Position numbers and translations under genes: made by a program. Positions 35,718 through 49,132 of a DNA stretch of 64,000 nucleotides are shown one piece after another (position 1 is the first letter of the stretch; each line of letters begins with the position of its first letter). The notes under the pieces were generated by a model. The model worked only from the letters and a program-made list of their open reading frames with translations. It was not told the DNA's origin and ran no database searches. This DNA is from Chanos chanos (taxonomy: Eukaryota > Chordata > Actinopteri > Gonorynchiformes > Chanidae), in NCBI RefSeq assembly GCF_902362185.1, contig NC_044498.1, forward strand, positions 11,779,565-11,843,564, in the 5' to 3' direction.

Positions 35718-36633
35718 ACTGACTGATAACTCTGTGGATGAATCTACAGTCTCACTGATGAGAAAATCTACAATCTACACTCCCTGTGCTGACACTCTAA
35801 CGGCAAAGAGCAACTAATACATCACACGTGCTAACTGGACAGCGATTTTGTCAGCCAAGATGTCACACCAGCCGTTTTATCACAGATAGCCGACAGTTCA
35901 TTTACTTTTTACACACATCCAGCAGCAAACAATTTAACCTGGTTGATGACTGGACAAACCACCGTTTCACACACTAACCAAGGCACTACACTGCTATCAC
36001 ATTTTCATATGCAGTATTGCAGGAATGGACTATAAAACACATTACTCAAACAGGTGGGTTTGTCGAGGATGCGACGACCACAAAGTAAGCAAGTTAACAT
36101 TCGCTGTTATTAAAATCTGCCGTTGTCGGGTGCCATAGCTAAAGAGTGTCCCCTAGCGTTTAGGAGTTCTATTTATCAGACGAGCTAAAACGAATTTGGG
36201 AGATTTAGCGGGAGTTTGACAGAATTACACGAAAATGGAAGATTTTGACATAACAGATGAAAATACTTGTTAATCTGCCATTTAAAAGAGAAACGATTAA
36301 ATCCGAAGCCTGATGAAGAAAGTGGGCTGTTGTTTTTAGTATGAATTGGTGACGTTCACAAGAAATGTTGAGTTACAGGTACATACTTAAAGGCTATGGG
36401 AAGTACGTCATTTACACTGACAGCTTTGAGAATATACTTACTGGAAAAAAAAAACGTTTAATAGCCACTGTCCTACACATGACAGTATAAATGTGTCTTC
36501 TTGAGAGCACTGCAATAAGATGAGATGACTTTATCAGCTTTGGGTGCAAGATGTGGGTCCTGTGTTAAATGCAAGTCATATACCAACTAAGAGACACAAA
36601 GGACAGAAAACGCTCAACATATGCTTTTCTGCT
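35718..36633. other. Upstream region of mettl21a
   Basis: About 900 bases between the mettl21a start and the 3' end of the gamma-S crystallin gene, transcribed in the same direction. It should contain the mettl21a promoter. No TATA box, coding exon or repeat was recognised. Confidence 0.4.
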
Positions 36634-36639
36634 TTTATT
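36634..36639 (-). terminator. Poly(A) signal of gamma-S crystallin
   Basis: AATAAA on the minus strand, 123 bases after the stop codon at 36762. This distance is normal for crystallin genes. Confidence 0.75.
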
Positions 36640-36761
36640 TTAGTGGAACCTCGTGTGTCCTCTCTTTAGATTGCATTAAGGGCTTCCAAGGATCACCCGT
36701 GCAGATCAGGATGGGCAGCACTGGAAGGAAATCATCAGCATGGATGGATGGGGCAGCATGA

Positions 36762-38126
36762 TCACTCTGTAATGCGTCGGAAGGATTGAACTGTGGGACT
36801 AACTGCGCCCCATTCAACAGGTTTCCGATACTCCCCCTTCTCTAGCAGGTACTGGCGGCCCCTGAAGTTGGGGTGCTCATAGAGCACCCATACACCCTCC
36901 ACGACCTTGCAGGAGTGGACCTCACAGGTGCAGAACCGCTCCAACACTGATGGACAGTCTTCAGTGGACTCATAAACATGGCCAGCAAAGTCTCCCTTGT
37001 CATAAAGCTGGATCTTATACTGGGCACCACTTGCCTGCAAACAGGAATTACAAGGTATATTGTCCATAGTTCAAGTACAGGTGGAATTGTAGGGAAAAAG
37101 AGGATGACATAAGGAAAGAAACAAGAACAGCCAGTAAGTATACGCTTTTCTCACATTCAATATTATTTAAGTATCTTTTTTTTTTTTTACAGATAGGCAC
37201 AACGTTAAAGCAGGGGCTTGGGGTAAAACTTTAACCTCAATTCTAACTTGAGAGCTGTGAATTAGTGTGTCATTTTGTCTAAGTTGCATCCCTTTTTAAA
37301 TATACTGTTCTGAATTGTAGGTACAGGTGTGTATGGGGATGGGTTGTTGTTGTATTGCATTGATGAGTCGTTGCATTGGTATTCCACTCACAATATGGAT
37401 CATCTTGCAGGAGCCGAGACGGTCATTGAGACCCATCCAGCGTTGGTATTCTGGGTACTCTCCTCTGGTCAGAACATACTGGTTTCCAGTGAAGTTAGGT
37501 CTCTCATAGACCACCCATGCCCCACTCTCCACACGAATGGAGTTGCAGCGGTTCAGGTAGACATGGAAGTCTGCGCAGTCGCTGTCACAGTCGTAGCGTC
37601 GACCCTGGAAGCTCTTGTCTTCAAAGAAAATGATCTACAGGGAAGGAAAGGAACTTGTATTCGAAATGATTTTATTAATAGCTCATACTTTACAAAAAAA
37701 AAAAAAAGATGCTAAACGATTGTTCATACTGCTGTCACTTCAACAAATGCCTATTGATGGTTACCACTACTGGAACTACAAACACCACCTGAAGTAATTC
37801 AGCCCATTATGCATTAGACATCCCACTATCTGTGTATTCATACCATGATGACATAAATACATGCACCTACTGAACACATAGTTTCTCAGTAATATGTATG
37901 CATAGTTATATAACGTATAACTACAATAAATTCTACATTATTACAATGCAACCCTATAAAACATTCTTACTTTATGTTACTGTATAAATGTGATGATATA
38001 AAAAACATTTTTTTCTATGAAGTGGGACACTGTCATGTCTCCATAATAATTTAGTTCATTTTGGCTACCTTACATAAATTCATTTATCATAAGTTACCTT
38101 ACCACCTTGGTACTCACCCGGCCCAT
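36762..38126 (-). CDS. crygs: Gamma-S-type crystallin
   Basis: Structural protein of the lens. Three coding exons (minus): 38126-38118 (Met-Gly-Arg only), 37634-37392 (first two Greek keys) and 37034-36762 (last two), the classic gamma-crystallin layout with a 9-base first coding exon. Protein is 174 aa. Family hallmarks are [31 protein letters not shown] and [16 protein letters not shown] in the N-terminal domain, then [37 protein letters not shown] and VQSFRRITE in the C-terminal domain. The C-domain resembles human CRYGS more than the M-type genes at the right end of the window. Only 3 Met, against 22 in the gene at 60271. It has a TATA box and a Maf-type site upstream, consistent with lens expression. 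Confidence 0.9.
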
Positions 38127-38206
38127 TCTGGCTGTGCTGGGTCCTACTGGCAACAGTTCTTAAGAGGAGATAGTGTGGTGCTTGTTTGGGTCTGCTCCCT
38201 GGCCTC

Positions 38207-38213
38207 TTTTATA
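38207..38213 (-). promoter_or_regulatory. TATA box of gamma-S crystallin
   Basis: TATAAAA on the minus strand (GGATATAAAAGAGG), about 80 bases before the ATG, typical of crystallin promoters. Confidence 0.8.
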
Positions 38214-38271
38214 TCCTGTCAGAGTCTATAAATCCCACAATTGCTTTGTCATGAAAATGACATCCAAAAAT

Positions 38272-38279
38272 TGAGTCAG
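38272..38279 (-). promoter_or_regulatory. Maf/AP-1-type half-site (CTGACTCA)
   Basis: CTGACTCA on the minus strand, about 60 bases upstream of the TATA box. Maf proteins binding such elements drive crystallin genes in vertebrate lens. Assigned by motif only. Confidence 0.4.
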
Positions 38280-38483
38280 TGGTTCTCGTGCTAAGCACGT
38301 TTTTCCAGAAAAGGGGGTGGGATTATTCTGTATACCAGCTGTGTTGTGTATCTGGCAACCGCTTATGGAGTAATTTGGTTACGTTTTGTTTGTTTGTGAT
38401 GTGTTTGCCAGTGCATGCCTGCTTGTTTTGGGTACGTGTCTCTGGGGCATATGTGTTCAGTTGTATGTGAGTGTGTGTATGTG

Positions 38484-38536
<53 letters not shown>

Positions 38537-38540
38537 TATG

Positions 38541-38566
<26 letters not shown>
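38484..38566 (+). repeat. (GATA)n followed by (GA)n
   Basis: About 13 GATA units, then a short bridge and about 13 GA units; compound microsatellite. Confidence 0.95.
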
Positions 38567-38571
<5 letters not shown>

Positions 38572-38762
38572 CGACAAATGATATGTTATAAAAATTATGC
38601 GTACTGTGCCAGGTATTTAATATTTAAATAATAAATATTTGCATCATTTCTGTATGCCATACAATGCCATACAGTCAAATACTTTACAACGGAGCAAGGA
38701 GTGTTGGGCAGAAGGGGGCCAAAGGAGTAAGAATAGAAAGGGGGGGGGTGATGTGTGTGTCC

Positions 38763-38764
<2 letters not shown>

Positions 38765-38828
<64 letters not shown>

Positions 38829-38850
38829 TTGTGTGTGTGTTTATGTGCAT
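38765..38850 (+). repeat. (GT)n microsatellite
   Basis: Long GT tract with two TT interruptions. Confidence 0.95.
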
Positions 38851-40970
38851 GTGTTTATGAGTTAAAGGCTCAGCTAACAGTTAAGCGATACTGTTCTGGA
38901 ATGTGAGTACTGGCATAAGGAGCCTAGTGACAGTTTCAACCACACTCACTCTTCTTTTCTCTCTTTACATTTCTCTCTTGCTTCCAACAGCCCTCTCAAG
39001 AACATGGAGGAACCCCCTGATTGAGTGAATTACTCCATTTTAAAGAATTCACCTAAGGGCACATCTGTTTTTCCTAATCTCCCTCCCTGTTTCCTTCAAC
39101 ACACCAGAAACACAGGTAAGCACTCACACCTGTAATGTGTTTGTTAGAGTCACAATCCCATTCTGCACATGACAGTGCATGAACACAATACATGGCAGTA
39201 CACTACTTCAGTCATTTATGCCAATTCTGCTATTATTGATTGTTATTGTGTTGGGCATATGTTTAACAGTGACTTAGCATAACGTTTTGCCCTGAAAAAT
39301 CTAAACTATTCACCCTCGTGTGTATTTAATTTGCATATTTCAAGGCTGTACTTCATCTTGTTTAAACTGTAAAATTTACACTATAGCCAATATGTTACAT
39401 CTTGGTTATTTTTTCATAATAAGCACAGGATCTTGTTGTTGCTGTTGTTGTTGTTGTTGTTTTTTTTCAGCAACACAAAAAAATTAATTTAGGTACTTCT
39501 CTTATTCTTAATTCCCAAATTTCCCTAAATGATGGACGTGATAAGAATCCACTCTAAGAGAAGATAATCTGTGTATTTTTCCATCTTTAAATTGGTCTAT
39601 TGTCACCCTGCAGGACTGTGTGTGAGACCTGATTGGCTCTTGTGAAACAAGGGAATGATGTCTCAATTTAGACATGAAATGTAATGCTGTCTTTGATCTT
39701 TGTTACCTTCGTTCGTGTGATTATATCATAAAAACCTAAATGTGGATACTTCCTCTATGTCACCTTTGTAGATTTTTTGCATTTCTATTGCAGGCCTATA
39801 GAGAAAGTATTTTATCGTTGTCAGTGTAACTGATTACTGCGGCTGGTGTAATTTGATGTCGTGGAGCAGGCTTTTTTAGCCGGGTGTAGCGCGAATATCC
39901 TAGGGGTTTGTTTCGGTGCTATAGTGGCTTCGTCAAATTTTTGACTGAAATGTGACTGTCAAGCTAAATTCCCTTAAAGTCTCAAGGGGTACTAGAGAAT
40001 AATGATTTCGGTTGAAGGGGTTCAGTGGAACCACTCTCCAAGAGCAATTCTGAGTTTGGTGGTCTGCAAACGTATGAAGTCAATATACACAGCAAATTGA
40101 CCATGATTTAATTTACCTAGTGTTTATATGGTTTTATTGGGCTGATGTGCGAGAACAGTAGCACTTAGAGACAATGTAGGACTGGCGAATGTGACTGAAA
40201 TGTGATATTCTAAACAATATCCGTCCTTGGTTCTTTCAATGAAACTTTCATCAGCAGCGTCGCAATGGACTCTACTATGTAGCCATAATGGCATGGACCC
40301 TTTACTAAATATCATTGTTCCAACATTTCTTGGTGGACTCGACCTGCCAATGGAAATGTTACCAAGTGAGTGTTCGCTGGCCTTGGTCAAAAAGCAGAGC
40401 ATAAGACTGAACTTGCACTGCTAGAGTCAACTGGCCATGGTTTTGCTTTTTCATTTATACATATACAAAAGTTGTAAGCAGACATAACAAACCGTTTCCC
40501 GCCACATTTATGATAGTTGCAAAGTGGAAAGTTCCATTTAGTTAATTTCTGGAGGGGGCGGGGTGGATATCTCGTCAAAGAAAAACTAATTTACAATTGC
40601 TTAATTTTTAATTTCTTAGATTGTTGTGACGGAATTATTGTCAAAGATTATTTGTGTTTTTTCATTGCGGCTGTTGTTTAGAGTGTTGTATAAAGGTGTT
40701 ATTAGAGATTTTGTCGTAGGTATTTCTTTATTTTCATGGATTTATACACTTTAAATATTGACATGCCTGCTCAGTCGACTTTTTTTTTCTCGGTTTCTAG
40801 TCATAGGGAGGTTGTAAAGGGAGGGAATTTGTTGAATTTCTGTGGGGTGGTCAGTCGATTTATTGGTAATTCAGTTTTATTTGAATTTAGTAATTGTCGT
40901 TTAAGAATAATTTGGTTTATATAATCTCTGTTTCTTTGCCAAAGATTAACCCAATCAAGCTGACCCAGGG

Positions 40971-43900
40971 ATGGAAAACGAGACAAGCGTAAGATGTCAT
41001 CCATTGTCTAGTTTGAAGTGAATTTTCACTGTCCTGTAACTAGATGATATTGCTTAACGGCTAAGGGGAATATATTAGTTTAATGAGAGTTACTTTGTAC
41101 CGAAACCACCTTATTCTTGACCATTGTTTAGTGCATTTTACATTGTGCTAAATTAGCTAGAGAGGTTTTCTATGTAATCGCTATCGATCGTTGTCTAAGC
41201 CGCTAAGCTAGCGGCTAACGCTGCTATAGGGGCAGTTTATAAGGTAATATATATACATGAAACTATTTATATATATCCCAAAGATACCTGGGTAATGCGT
41301 GTTAATGAGCACTTAACACTGAGCTTTAGTTATAGTTAGTTAAATACAGATGTTTCTAGTTTTCCCCTTTGTAAAGTTAATGTTAAATGGCAAGTTGGTA
41401 AAAAGTTTTATTTTGTTTTATTTTGAAAGCTGTGGTTAACAATGTATTGGGTAACTCGAGTAGTAAGTGAAGTCTAGACATTTTGCCTATAGTTTAATGT
41501 AACTTACTGAAATATTTAGTGTTCATTTAAAATACAGATCCAGACAAGTGCTCCTTCCTCAAGCCCCACGTCCCCTGAACGAGATACTCTGTTGCATCAT
41601 GCACCACGGTTTGGCACTGTTATACCGAACCGAATCTTTGTGGGAGGAATAGATAATAAGGTGAGTGTATCAGTTTTATTATTGTCTGCATTACAGATAT
41701 CTTAAAAAGAGGATCCCTCTACTATAAATCAAATCAATCAATCGGTGTAATACATTGTTGGGTTTACAGTGTAGTGTATATTGGTTAATTCCCCTTGCTG
41801 TGTGTTGGTTTGTCGCTGCAGACTAATGAGAATGATCTTAGACGTTTCTTCTCTCAGTATGGAACCGTGAAAGAAGTGAAGATTGTTATTGATCGTGCTG
41901 GTGTGTCAAAGGGGTGAGCCATTTTCTCCTGTCTCCAGTCTCTAGTAAACAGCTCATTCTGTTACTACATAAAAATATTGACATCTTGGAATTTGGCATG
42001 AACTCACATTCTATATATTATTGAAGAATATTTTAAATTATATTTTGTACACGCTAACGAGGTTGTTTAAAAAGAGTGTTGAGAACTATTGATTCATACC
42101 TCTGTGAGTATAATTTTATGATTCTGTGTGAAAATTTCTCAGGTATGGCTTTGTCACATTTGAAACTCCAGAAGATGCCCAGAAGATTCTTCAAGATGTG
42201 AGTATGGGGAGATTGAATTCTGAGTCTTAGGAATGTATTCTCATTCCCTTGTAGGATGAGAAAGGGTTTACAGTTTTACTGCTTCTGCTAAAGTCAACTG
42301 GATAATGATTAGTCTGCTTGTTAGCATTTTAATCTGGTCAAATGAGACAGGGATATCTCATTCACACCTCATTAACACGGTGTATGTTACATTCGGCTGC
42401 GTTATGCCTGTGTACACTCACCATCAGCGACCTGTAGGATCACGTCTCCCACTTATCCTTTGGTTCTCACTTTTCCCATCCCTGCCTGTATTTAAACCTC
42501 CTCTCTGTTTTTTTTTCCCCAGGCTGACCAACTTTCTTTTCACGATAAGAAACTCAACATTGGTCAAGCTGTCCGCAAAAAGCAAGTGGGAGTTCCATGT
42601 AAGAGGCCTGTGACTGATATCATGCTCCTAATCTATGCTTTATGTTCCAGAATATTCCAAAATTTGAGGTTTCACAGATTGACCAATAAACTTTTTTGCT
42701 GGTGTGGATCTAGTCAGAGCACTTCATCGTGTGTCCATGTGTGTATCGGTCTCTGTCGAAATCAGGTGGTACTGCAGTTCCTAACCACAACCCTGCTCTG
42801 GGCTTCCCAGGCCACTGTGGTACCATGTACCTCACCACCCCCGCAGGCTACCCATATACCTACCATAACGGTGTGGCCTACTTCAACCAGCCAGACATCA
42901 GCCCTGCCAGTGCACACTGGCCTGTGAGTGTCCTTTAGTGATCTGCTAAAATCCCACCCTCAACAGGCTTTGTTTGCTAAAGCCCACTGAGGATGTGTGG
43001 ATTTATTTAAGCGTTTCAAATATAGTCTCTGTTGTCTGTAGGTTTTTGGCGGGAAAGTATTTTACATGGTCTTTGTGATATAATTTATTACAGAATTTCA
43101 TATTGAATTCATACGTATTTTGTCTGTTTATTCTTTGTGTGCGCGTGTCTCAGTCACGCACAGTGTCTGGATCTCCCATTATGCTTACACATCCCAGCCC
43201 TCAGATCTACCCACAGTCAACTTGCCCCCTTTACCAGGTCAAAAAACCTTTGTTAGAACCCCTACCGCTTTAATGAATATGCTAATAACAGTCTTATGCC
43301 ATTGTTATTTAATTCCTCCCTTGTATTTCAGACTCCCACCCAGTGTGTATCTGGACCCCTAACCTGGAATTTCCCGCAAGTAGAGGTGTGTGTCTGTTGT
43401 TTTGTGACTTAACATAATGATGTTCCTAAATATTGAAGGTTAACCTCACACAATATGTGTTTTAGTCTCCTGTCCCCTCTAGCCCTGTGTTATATGTGCA
43501 GCCACCAGAGATGCTGTACCACCCAATGGAGCTGACCCCAGACAGTGGATGTGCCCAACCAGCTCTGCCTTTAGTGGAGACTACCATTCCTGAGGTGGGT
43601 TAAAACACACTTACATACACACACAACTCATGTTAGAAGTAATACATGAACTCTGTGACAGCGTATGTATTATTAAAACAGCCCTACGTGGATCACGTGG
43701 TGCAGCAGGCATATCATCAGACTTACGTCCAGAACGCTACAGGAATTCCTACAGTTATCATGCCTCAGGAGGGAGGAAAGGTCAGAGGTCATGTATGTCA
43801 TGTTCACAAAGCACTTATGATTTTTACATATAAAAAACACATATTACATATGAGTATGCACATATAAAATGTGTGATCAAAGAATCTCACTTCAAGTCTA

Positions 43901-44197
43901 GCTGTCATTCATTGCTCATTCTTGGAAGTAGTGGTATGGAAATTTGCCAATAGGGGGATGGTTTGAATATAGACCTTTACGTTCCATATTCTGAAGCCAG
44001 TTGTGAATGCATAAATACTCTTTTATTCATCTCTTCCTCAGGAACAGAGGTTTTACCCGATGAGACGAGGGATTCCTCACTCTGTTCACCTGAAATCCAG
44101 GTATAGTCGGAGCCCTCATTATGCTCACATGCGGAAGAGCTACCGCCCTGACATCTCAGAGCTCTCTCCCTCAGCTGTCACTCAAACTCTCAAGTAG
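40971..44197 (+). CDS. boll: Boule-like RNA-binding protein
   Basis: Germ-cell translational regulator of the DAZ family. Eleven coding exons: 40971-40988, 41538-41660, 41822-41913, 42143-42197, 42523-42598, 42766-42923, 43154-43237, 43332-43385, 43466-43594, 43682-43780 and 44042-44197, all phases compatible. The start ATG codes MENETS. One RRM follows, with RNP2 RIFVGGID and RNP1 KGYGFVTF, then KLNIGQAVRKKQVGVP. Next is the Boule-specific GTMYLTTPAGYPYTYHNGVAYF segment (given here in part: YPYTYHNGVAYF). The C-terminal half is Pro-, Gln- and Tyr-rich as in other Boule proteins. The last exon adds an Arg/Ser/His-rich tail (YSRSPHYAHMRKSY) that I do not recall in the human protein. Boule as opposed to Dazl is called from the N-terminus and the YHNGVAYF segment. 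Confidence 0.92.
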
Positions 44198-44286
44198 AAA
44201 GGACATCCTGGGATAGGGGCCGTCTGAAAGCACCCCCCCCACCTGTATGTTCCAGTATATTTACAAGTTCTTATTGTTAGGTTTGC

Positions 44287-44292
44287 AATAAA
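44287..44292 (+). terminator. Poly(A) signal of boll
   Basis: AATAAA 90 bases after the boll stop; a second AATAAA lies about 40 bases on. Confidence 0.8.
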
Positions 44293-44512
44293 TGTGTACT
44301 TTGTTACAAAAAAAAAATTAGACTGAATAAAGTTGTAACTTGAATACATGCTTGGGATCCTTGTGTTACTGATCTTGAATATACTTTAATATCGTAGCAA
44401 GAAGCTTTGACTTTATAGTCCATCTTATGTGGGGAAAAAAAGTATGTTACATAAAATCACAGAAAGCAGAGAAACAGCAGGGAAACGATGAGTCTGTTCC
44501 GAGTACTTGTTA

Positions 44513-44518
44513 TTTATT
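44513..44518 (-). terminator. Candidate poly(A) signal of mob4
   Basis: AATAAA on the minus strand, about 760 bases after the mob4 stop and 220 bases from the boll signal. The two genes converge here. The stretch 44520-45276 would be mob4 3'UTR; it holds poly-T near 44838 and a short TG run near 45196, and no exon. Confidence 0.5.
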
Positions 44519-45276
44519 CAAATACAACTGAAAACGTTACACTTTGGAAAAAAGGGTGGATGGTCTTAGTAGTAGATGGCATGAATGTATAGTTCCCTCC
44601 ACCCAACATAATAATTTAATAAGGAGAATCTGTAGAACGAAAGGAAATAGAGAGGAGGCATCAGAAAGCAAAGCAGATGGGGGAGAGAGAAGGAAATGCC
44701 TCTTCAATAAAGATACAAAGGTTTAGTTCAAGGATAAATGTACATATATCAGTCAGCACACTGAAATGTCCCTTTGGTGTAGCCATAGCTCCACCTGGTG
44801 ATGACAGTTTACTCAGCCAGCTGAATATTTGTTTGCTTTTTTTTTTTTCCTCATCTATATCAAAAACAGTTTATGTTGACCTTTGTGCAAGCGGCAGCAT
44901 GAATTTGGCATTAATAGGGTAATGTCTTAAATTTTTGTCTGACAAGATGATGTACAATACTTGGACAGGTGTTGAGAGTCTGTTGACGTGTGATGTCTTT
45001 TTTGTTTATGTGAGAAAGCATGCAATGCATATCTGACCTAATGTAAACTTAACACAATGAGTCAGGAACCGTATATTAACGTGTGAGAGGGACGTATCTG
45101 GCCATTGAAACTACTGGAGTGTTTTAAGGCATGTTAGGCCAAAAGTACTTGATCAGTGACTGATGTGTGTTTGGCCAGGTTACGTGCGCACGTGTGTGTG
45201 TGTGTGTGTGTATGCAGGATGTGTATCAGTAATAAGTAGTGTTTCAGTGTTTATATTTTGGCCAGGTTTGTGCAGT

Positions 45277-48200
45277 TCATGCTTCACTCTCTCCTGCGCC
45301 TGAATTTTGCACTTCCTCCTCCAGAATGGGCACAATTAGATTGTCCTTGGACATCAGGCTGTATTTCATCACAAAACGAGTGAACCGGTGACACAGGAAC
45401 GTCTCGTTCTGAAGAGGAAAACATACAAGAGTCAAGGGAATAAATCACGAGTACAGGCAAACAGACAGATAAACAGAAAGAAACAGATGTTCCTCCTGCT
45501 CACCTCATATTTGTCAAATATCTGACGATGATGAAAGTAAGCGTGGGAGAATATCCTGTAGATACGACGGCAGACTGAACCAAGTTTAGCTACGGATGAC
45601 TCCTTAATACTCACTCTGACAAAGGAAAACACGTATGGTGAGTACATAAAACACTGAATATTTCAGCACTAATCATTACTGGCCAACATTCGTTTGTATG
45701 GCAATCTGACTAAAACAACTCTGAACACGCATTTTTTTTTTGTAGTCATTCATCTGTTCTTCTGTTCTAACCAGTTTGCAAAAATAAATGTGAAAAAATA
45801 ACAGATTGCAAGCCTGGCCATCACATCTGTGCTGCAAGTGCTTACCGGCTTGGAAAATACTTGTTACTATTGAGAAGACAGGCGGCTCCATCCAGAGTGT
45901 GTCTGGTGTAGTCAATGGCTGGACACTGCACAGAAAACATGAATGTCTGTTTGATATAACTGCCAGTTAAGACTGTGATGCTAACAGATATTAGTCTACA
46001 TATGACTCTATATGGTTTCATTTTTAACTATTACAGATTCATGCAGGTGTGACAGCATTATGTGGAAAAATGATAAGAGAATGAAAATACATAGAGGTGT
46101 AGTCAGGTAACATCATATGCTAGCACAGGCAGACACTGTACAGACAATATGGTTACCTGCCAAACAAACACAACCCACAGAATAACAAAGACTAAACACA
46201 TATCATATAACGTTTCATTCTAGATGTGTTCTGAAATCACATAGCTTATATTTTGTTTTGTTCGGCAAAAACAACAACAACTTTATTCTTTTAGATGAGA
46301 TCAGACTGTTTCAAGCATAGCTTCACATTGCGCTAGAAGTCTGGGCTAATCATAACGTCACAGGACCAACCGAAGCTCTGAGGTGGAAATGAAAGAAGAT
46401 TTCGTGAGCTGAAGACACCTTACCTCTTTGGGGGTTTTGTGTGCAGCACAGAGGAAGATCCACTGTTCTGTTGCAGTCATCTGGGTGCATGTTTCAGGGT
46501 GGCATTCTCCCTAAGAAAACATGATACATCAGACTTAAGCAACTCACTCATAATCTGTCATACCACGCGTAATCTGTCAAACATACGCCCGGAAGCCTTT
46601 ACTGCAGTACACGTTGGTACTAAACTGATGCTACTTATGTATCAAGTTGCAACTGTAGTACAAGCTGTGCTACTTCCAACAGACATCAGTTTGTGTTCTA
46701 GTTTGAAATGTAGCATGAATGTGAATGATGAGAAAGGACGTTATACCTGTAATTTGACAGCAAGTCCATTCAGTTCCAGACAAAATTGTCTGTAAGAAAT
46801 GGAGACGAGTAAAACTGAATGGTCACAAAGTTAAATCACAAAGAACAAAAACATCAGAAAACAAATAGGGTCTCGTGACAAAAACTACAATAGTAGATTT
46901 ATAGTCCCAACATGTTATGCTTATCTTGCATAAATTTAACAATTACTTCCATACAGTCATACTAATTTGGGTTCATGTCGATAATTATGAGTGGACATGA
47001 GGGTGAGCAACCATTCTCAATATGATGACCATTTCGTTTCACTGTTGTGACTGGTAGCCTATATTCCTTTTTTATTTCAATTCCAACCCCTTGGTAATGA
47101 AGTAACGTTTTCCCCGGGATTTCCGTGGACGTTTAGCGTGCATGACACAACACGGTAAGAACGCACGGGGCGAAGCATCTAAGATACGCTTTTCGTAACC
47201 CATCGTCGGAACACTGTAGTTTTACAACGGCAGACCCAAGTCAATAACATCCGCCGTCACTTAATTACGTAGCCTAGTGTCAGTGCGATCGGATTCTTTT
47301 GGCACCGCAGTTGACTTTTCCGGAGTACTTATGAATTCTCCTTCCCATCTTTCCTTGACCTCGTGACGACTTCAATCGGGGTCAAGGAAAGGGGGTCAAG
47401 GAAAGGATATAGGACTTTTTTTTTTTTTTTACTATTCGGATGCACCCCTGGACTGCTGCTGATTTTCAAACTGACTAAATTCGGTGCTTGGCTGAGTCTT
47501 TGATTGGCTGAATAGTGCAGACACTAGTCTCCTTGATACAAATTTACTGCCAAAAACCATGTGCACTTCAAACTGCCAGAATCATATTTGAGATCTGAGG
47601 AATCCTGCTTGGCAAAACCTCAACTTCTGACATTCCTCATGATACTTTTATGCTTGATTAAAACAAATTTCATGCATGCAGTCCCAATTCATACTTCATA
47701 AGTCAACCACGAGACTGAATAAAATACTGTTAAATTTTAATCAACTACATGTACCACTAATGTAACAGAATGGAGTGAAATGTACCTCAGGTGTTCATAT
47801 TTCCAGACCCCTTCGTCTTGGCCCTCTGGAGGCTCAAGGATCTTGTCAATGTTGGCACAGTCTGAGCGGATGTTCTGCTGAATGTACTGGGGAGGAAACA
47901 GAGGCCAAGATTTACCAGCTGACTGCCTAATAACAGCTGACGTTAAGATGGATTCCAAGCTTATACATGATACATTTAAATTTCCCAGTAGTCTGTCATT
48001 ACTGTAAGTTTGGGTGAACTGGCCACAGACAGTAAACTAAATCTTCGTAGGGCCGCTGAATGGAACGAAACAAAATACAGTAGGTGTCGGCACAAATGCA
48101 TGCTGTTCACATCACTCAGACCCACCTGTTGCACAGCAAGTGTGCTGTCCATCTCCTCAAACGACTCATCCGGCCAACTGTAAAAGTCCTGAGGACACAT

Positions 48201-49132
48201 TGTACGATAGCAATATTACATGAGTAAAAAAGTTCAGAGGTGAATTTAAAGAAAGGTACCCTACTGAATAAAGCACTTTGGTACTGAATATATTAGAGGA
48301 CCAAACAGTGGGTGGGCGACGTGTGAGGTACGATCCTATTTCTCTTCTGTGCTACTGTGACAGAGACAACGTTCCTTAGACTGGTTAACAGCTACATAGC
48401 TAATCTGTGTGCTAGCTCCTTTCCAAAGTACACAGTTCCCAATCTCTCTTATTTTCAGAAGAATGCTAGTAGTACGAGTGTTAACAAAATATCTTAATTA
48501 ACCTTAATTTGCTGACTAGCTAGGTGAGTTGCACAGTTAGAGTAACATAAGCACACACACAACAACGTGTAGACTACTACTTAATATTGACAGTAATGTA
48601 AAAACTAAGATAGCTAGCCAGCTAAAGGATAGTTAATCGTATCGATTTACAAAGCTCTGTTGCTCTGGGTCAAAACTACTCTATATAGTAGAATAACAAC
48701 GCTAGACCAATTACATGATTTTGCTATAGCACCAGTGAGGTTAGCAGTATTTCAACCAGTTGGGCAATTAAGTTCATTTGGCAAAGTAAACGTGATCTGT
48801 CATGTCTAACAGCTAAGTTAGCCTAAGATGAACTATTAGGGTGCTGGCGTCAAAACCAAACCAAAGCCAGTTTTAGGTTAAACTATGATGACATGATCCA
48901 GCTTGCTCAGTGGTTCATGTTAGGCCATTTTCATCCAATTTGAAACCAATCCATCCCCATGCGTAAACACTGAATATCTTTACAGGACCACAACGCAAGT
49001 CTTTCGTACTTTTCCTCATCTAAACGCTATCTCTTCAATTCATTACGAAATGAACGATGAATATTCTGATACCTTCGCCTTCGTTCCTGGGCGATTTCTC
49101 CTCAGAACTGCTGTACCCTCCGCCATGACCAT
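45277..49132 (-). CDS. mob4: MOB4 (phocein)
   Basis: MOB-family adaptor of the STRIPAK phosphatase/kinase complex in the cytoplasm and at Golgi and synaptic sites. Eight coding exons (minus): 49132-49073, 48188-48126, 47886-47786, 46789-46747, 46510-46424, 45925-45846, 45615-45504 and 45408-45277. They sum to 678 bases and 225 aa, the same length as human MOB4. The start [20 protein letters not shown] matches the human N-terminus and fixes the upstream of two close ATGs. The zinc-binding MOB core is intact (GECHPETC, and [16 protein letters not shown]). The end is [18 protein letters not shown]. The gene lies head-to-head with hspd1 across about 2.4 kb. In humans HSPE1 lies between the two, but I do not find it here. 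Confidence 0.96.

Larger units (their letters stand above)
38280..40970. other. Spacer between gamma-S crystallin and boll
   Basis: Divergent spacer of 2.7 kb. It contains (GATA)n at 38484-38536, (GA)n at 38540-38566, (GT)n at 38765-38850 and a GTT-rich run near 39433-39460. The boll promoter must lie toward its right end. No further exon was recognised. Confidence 0.5.
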
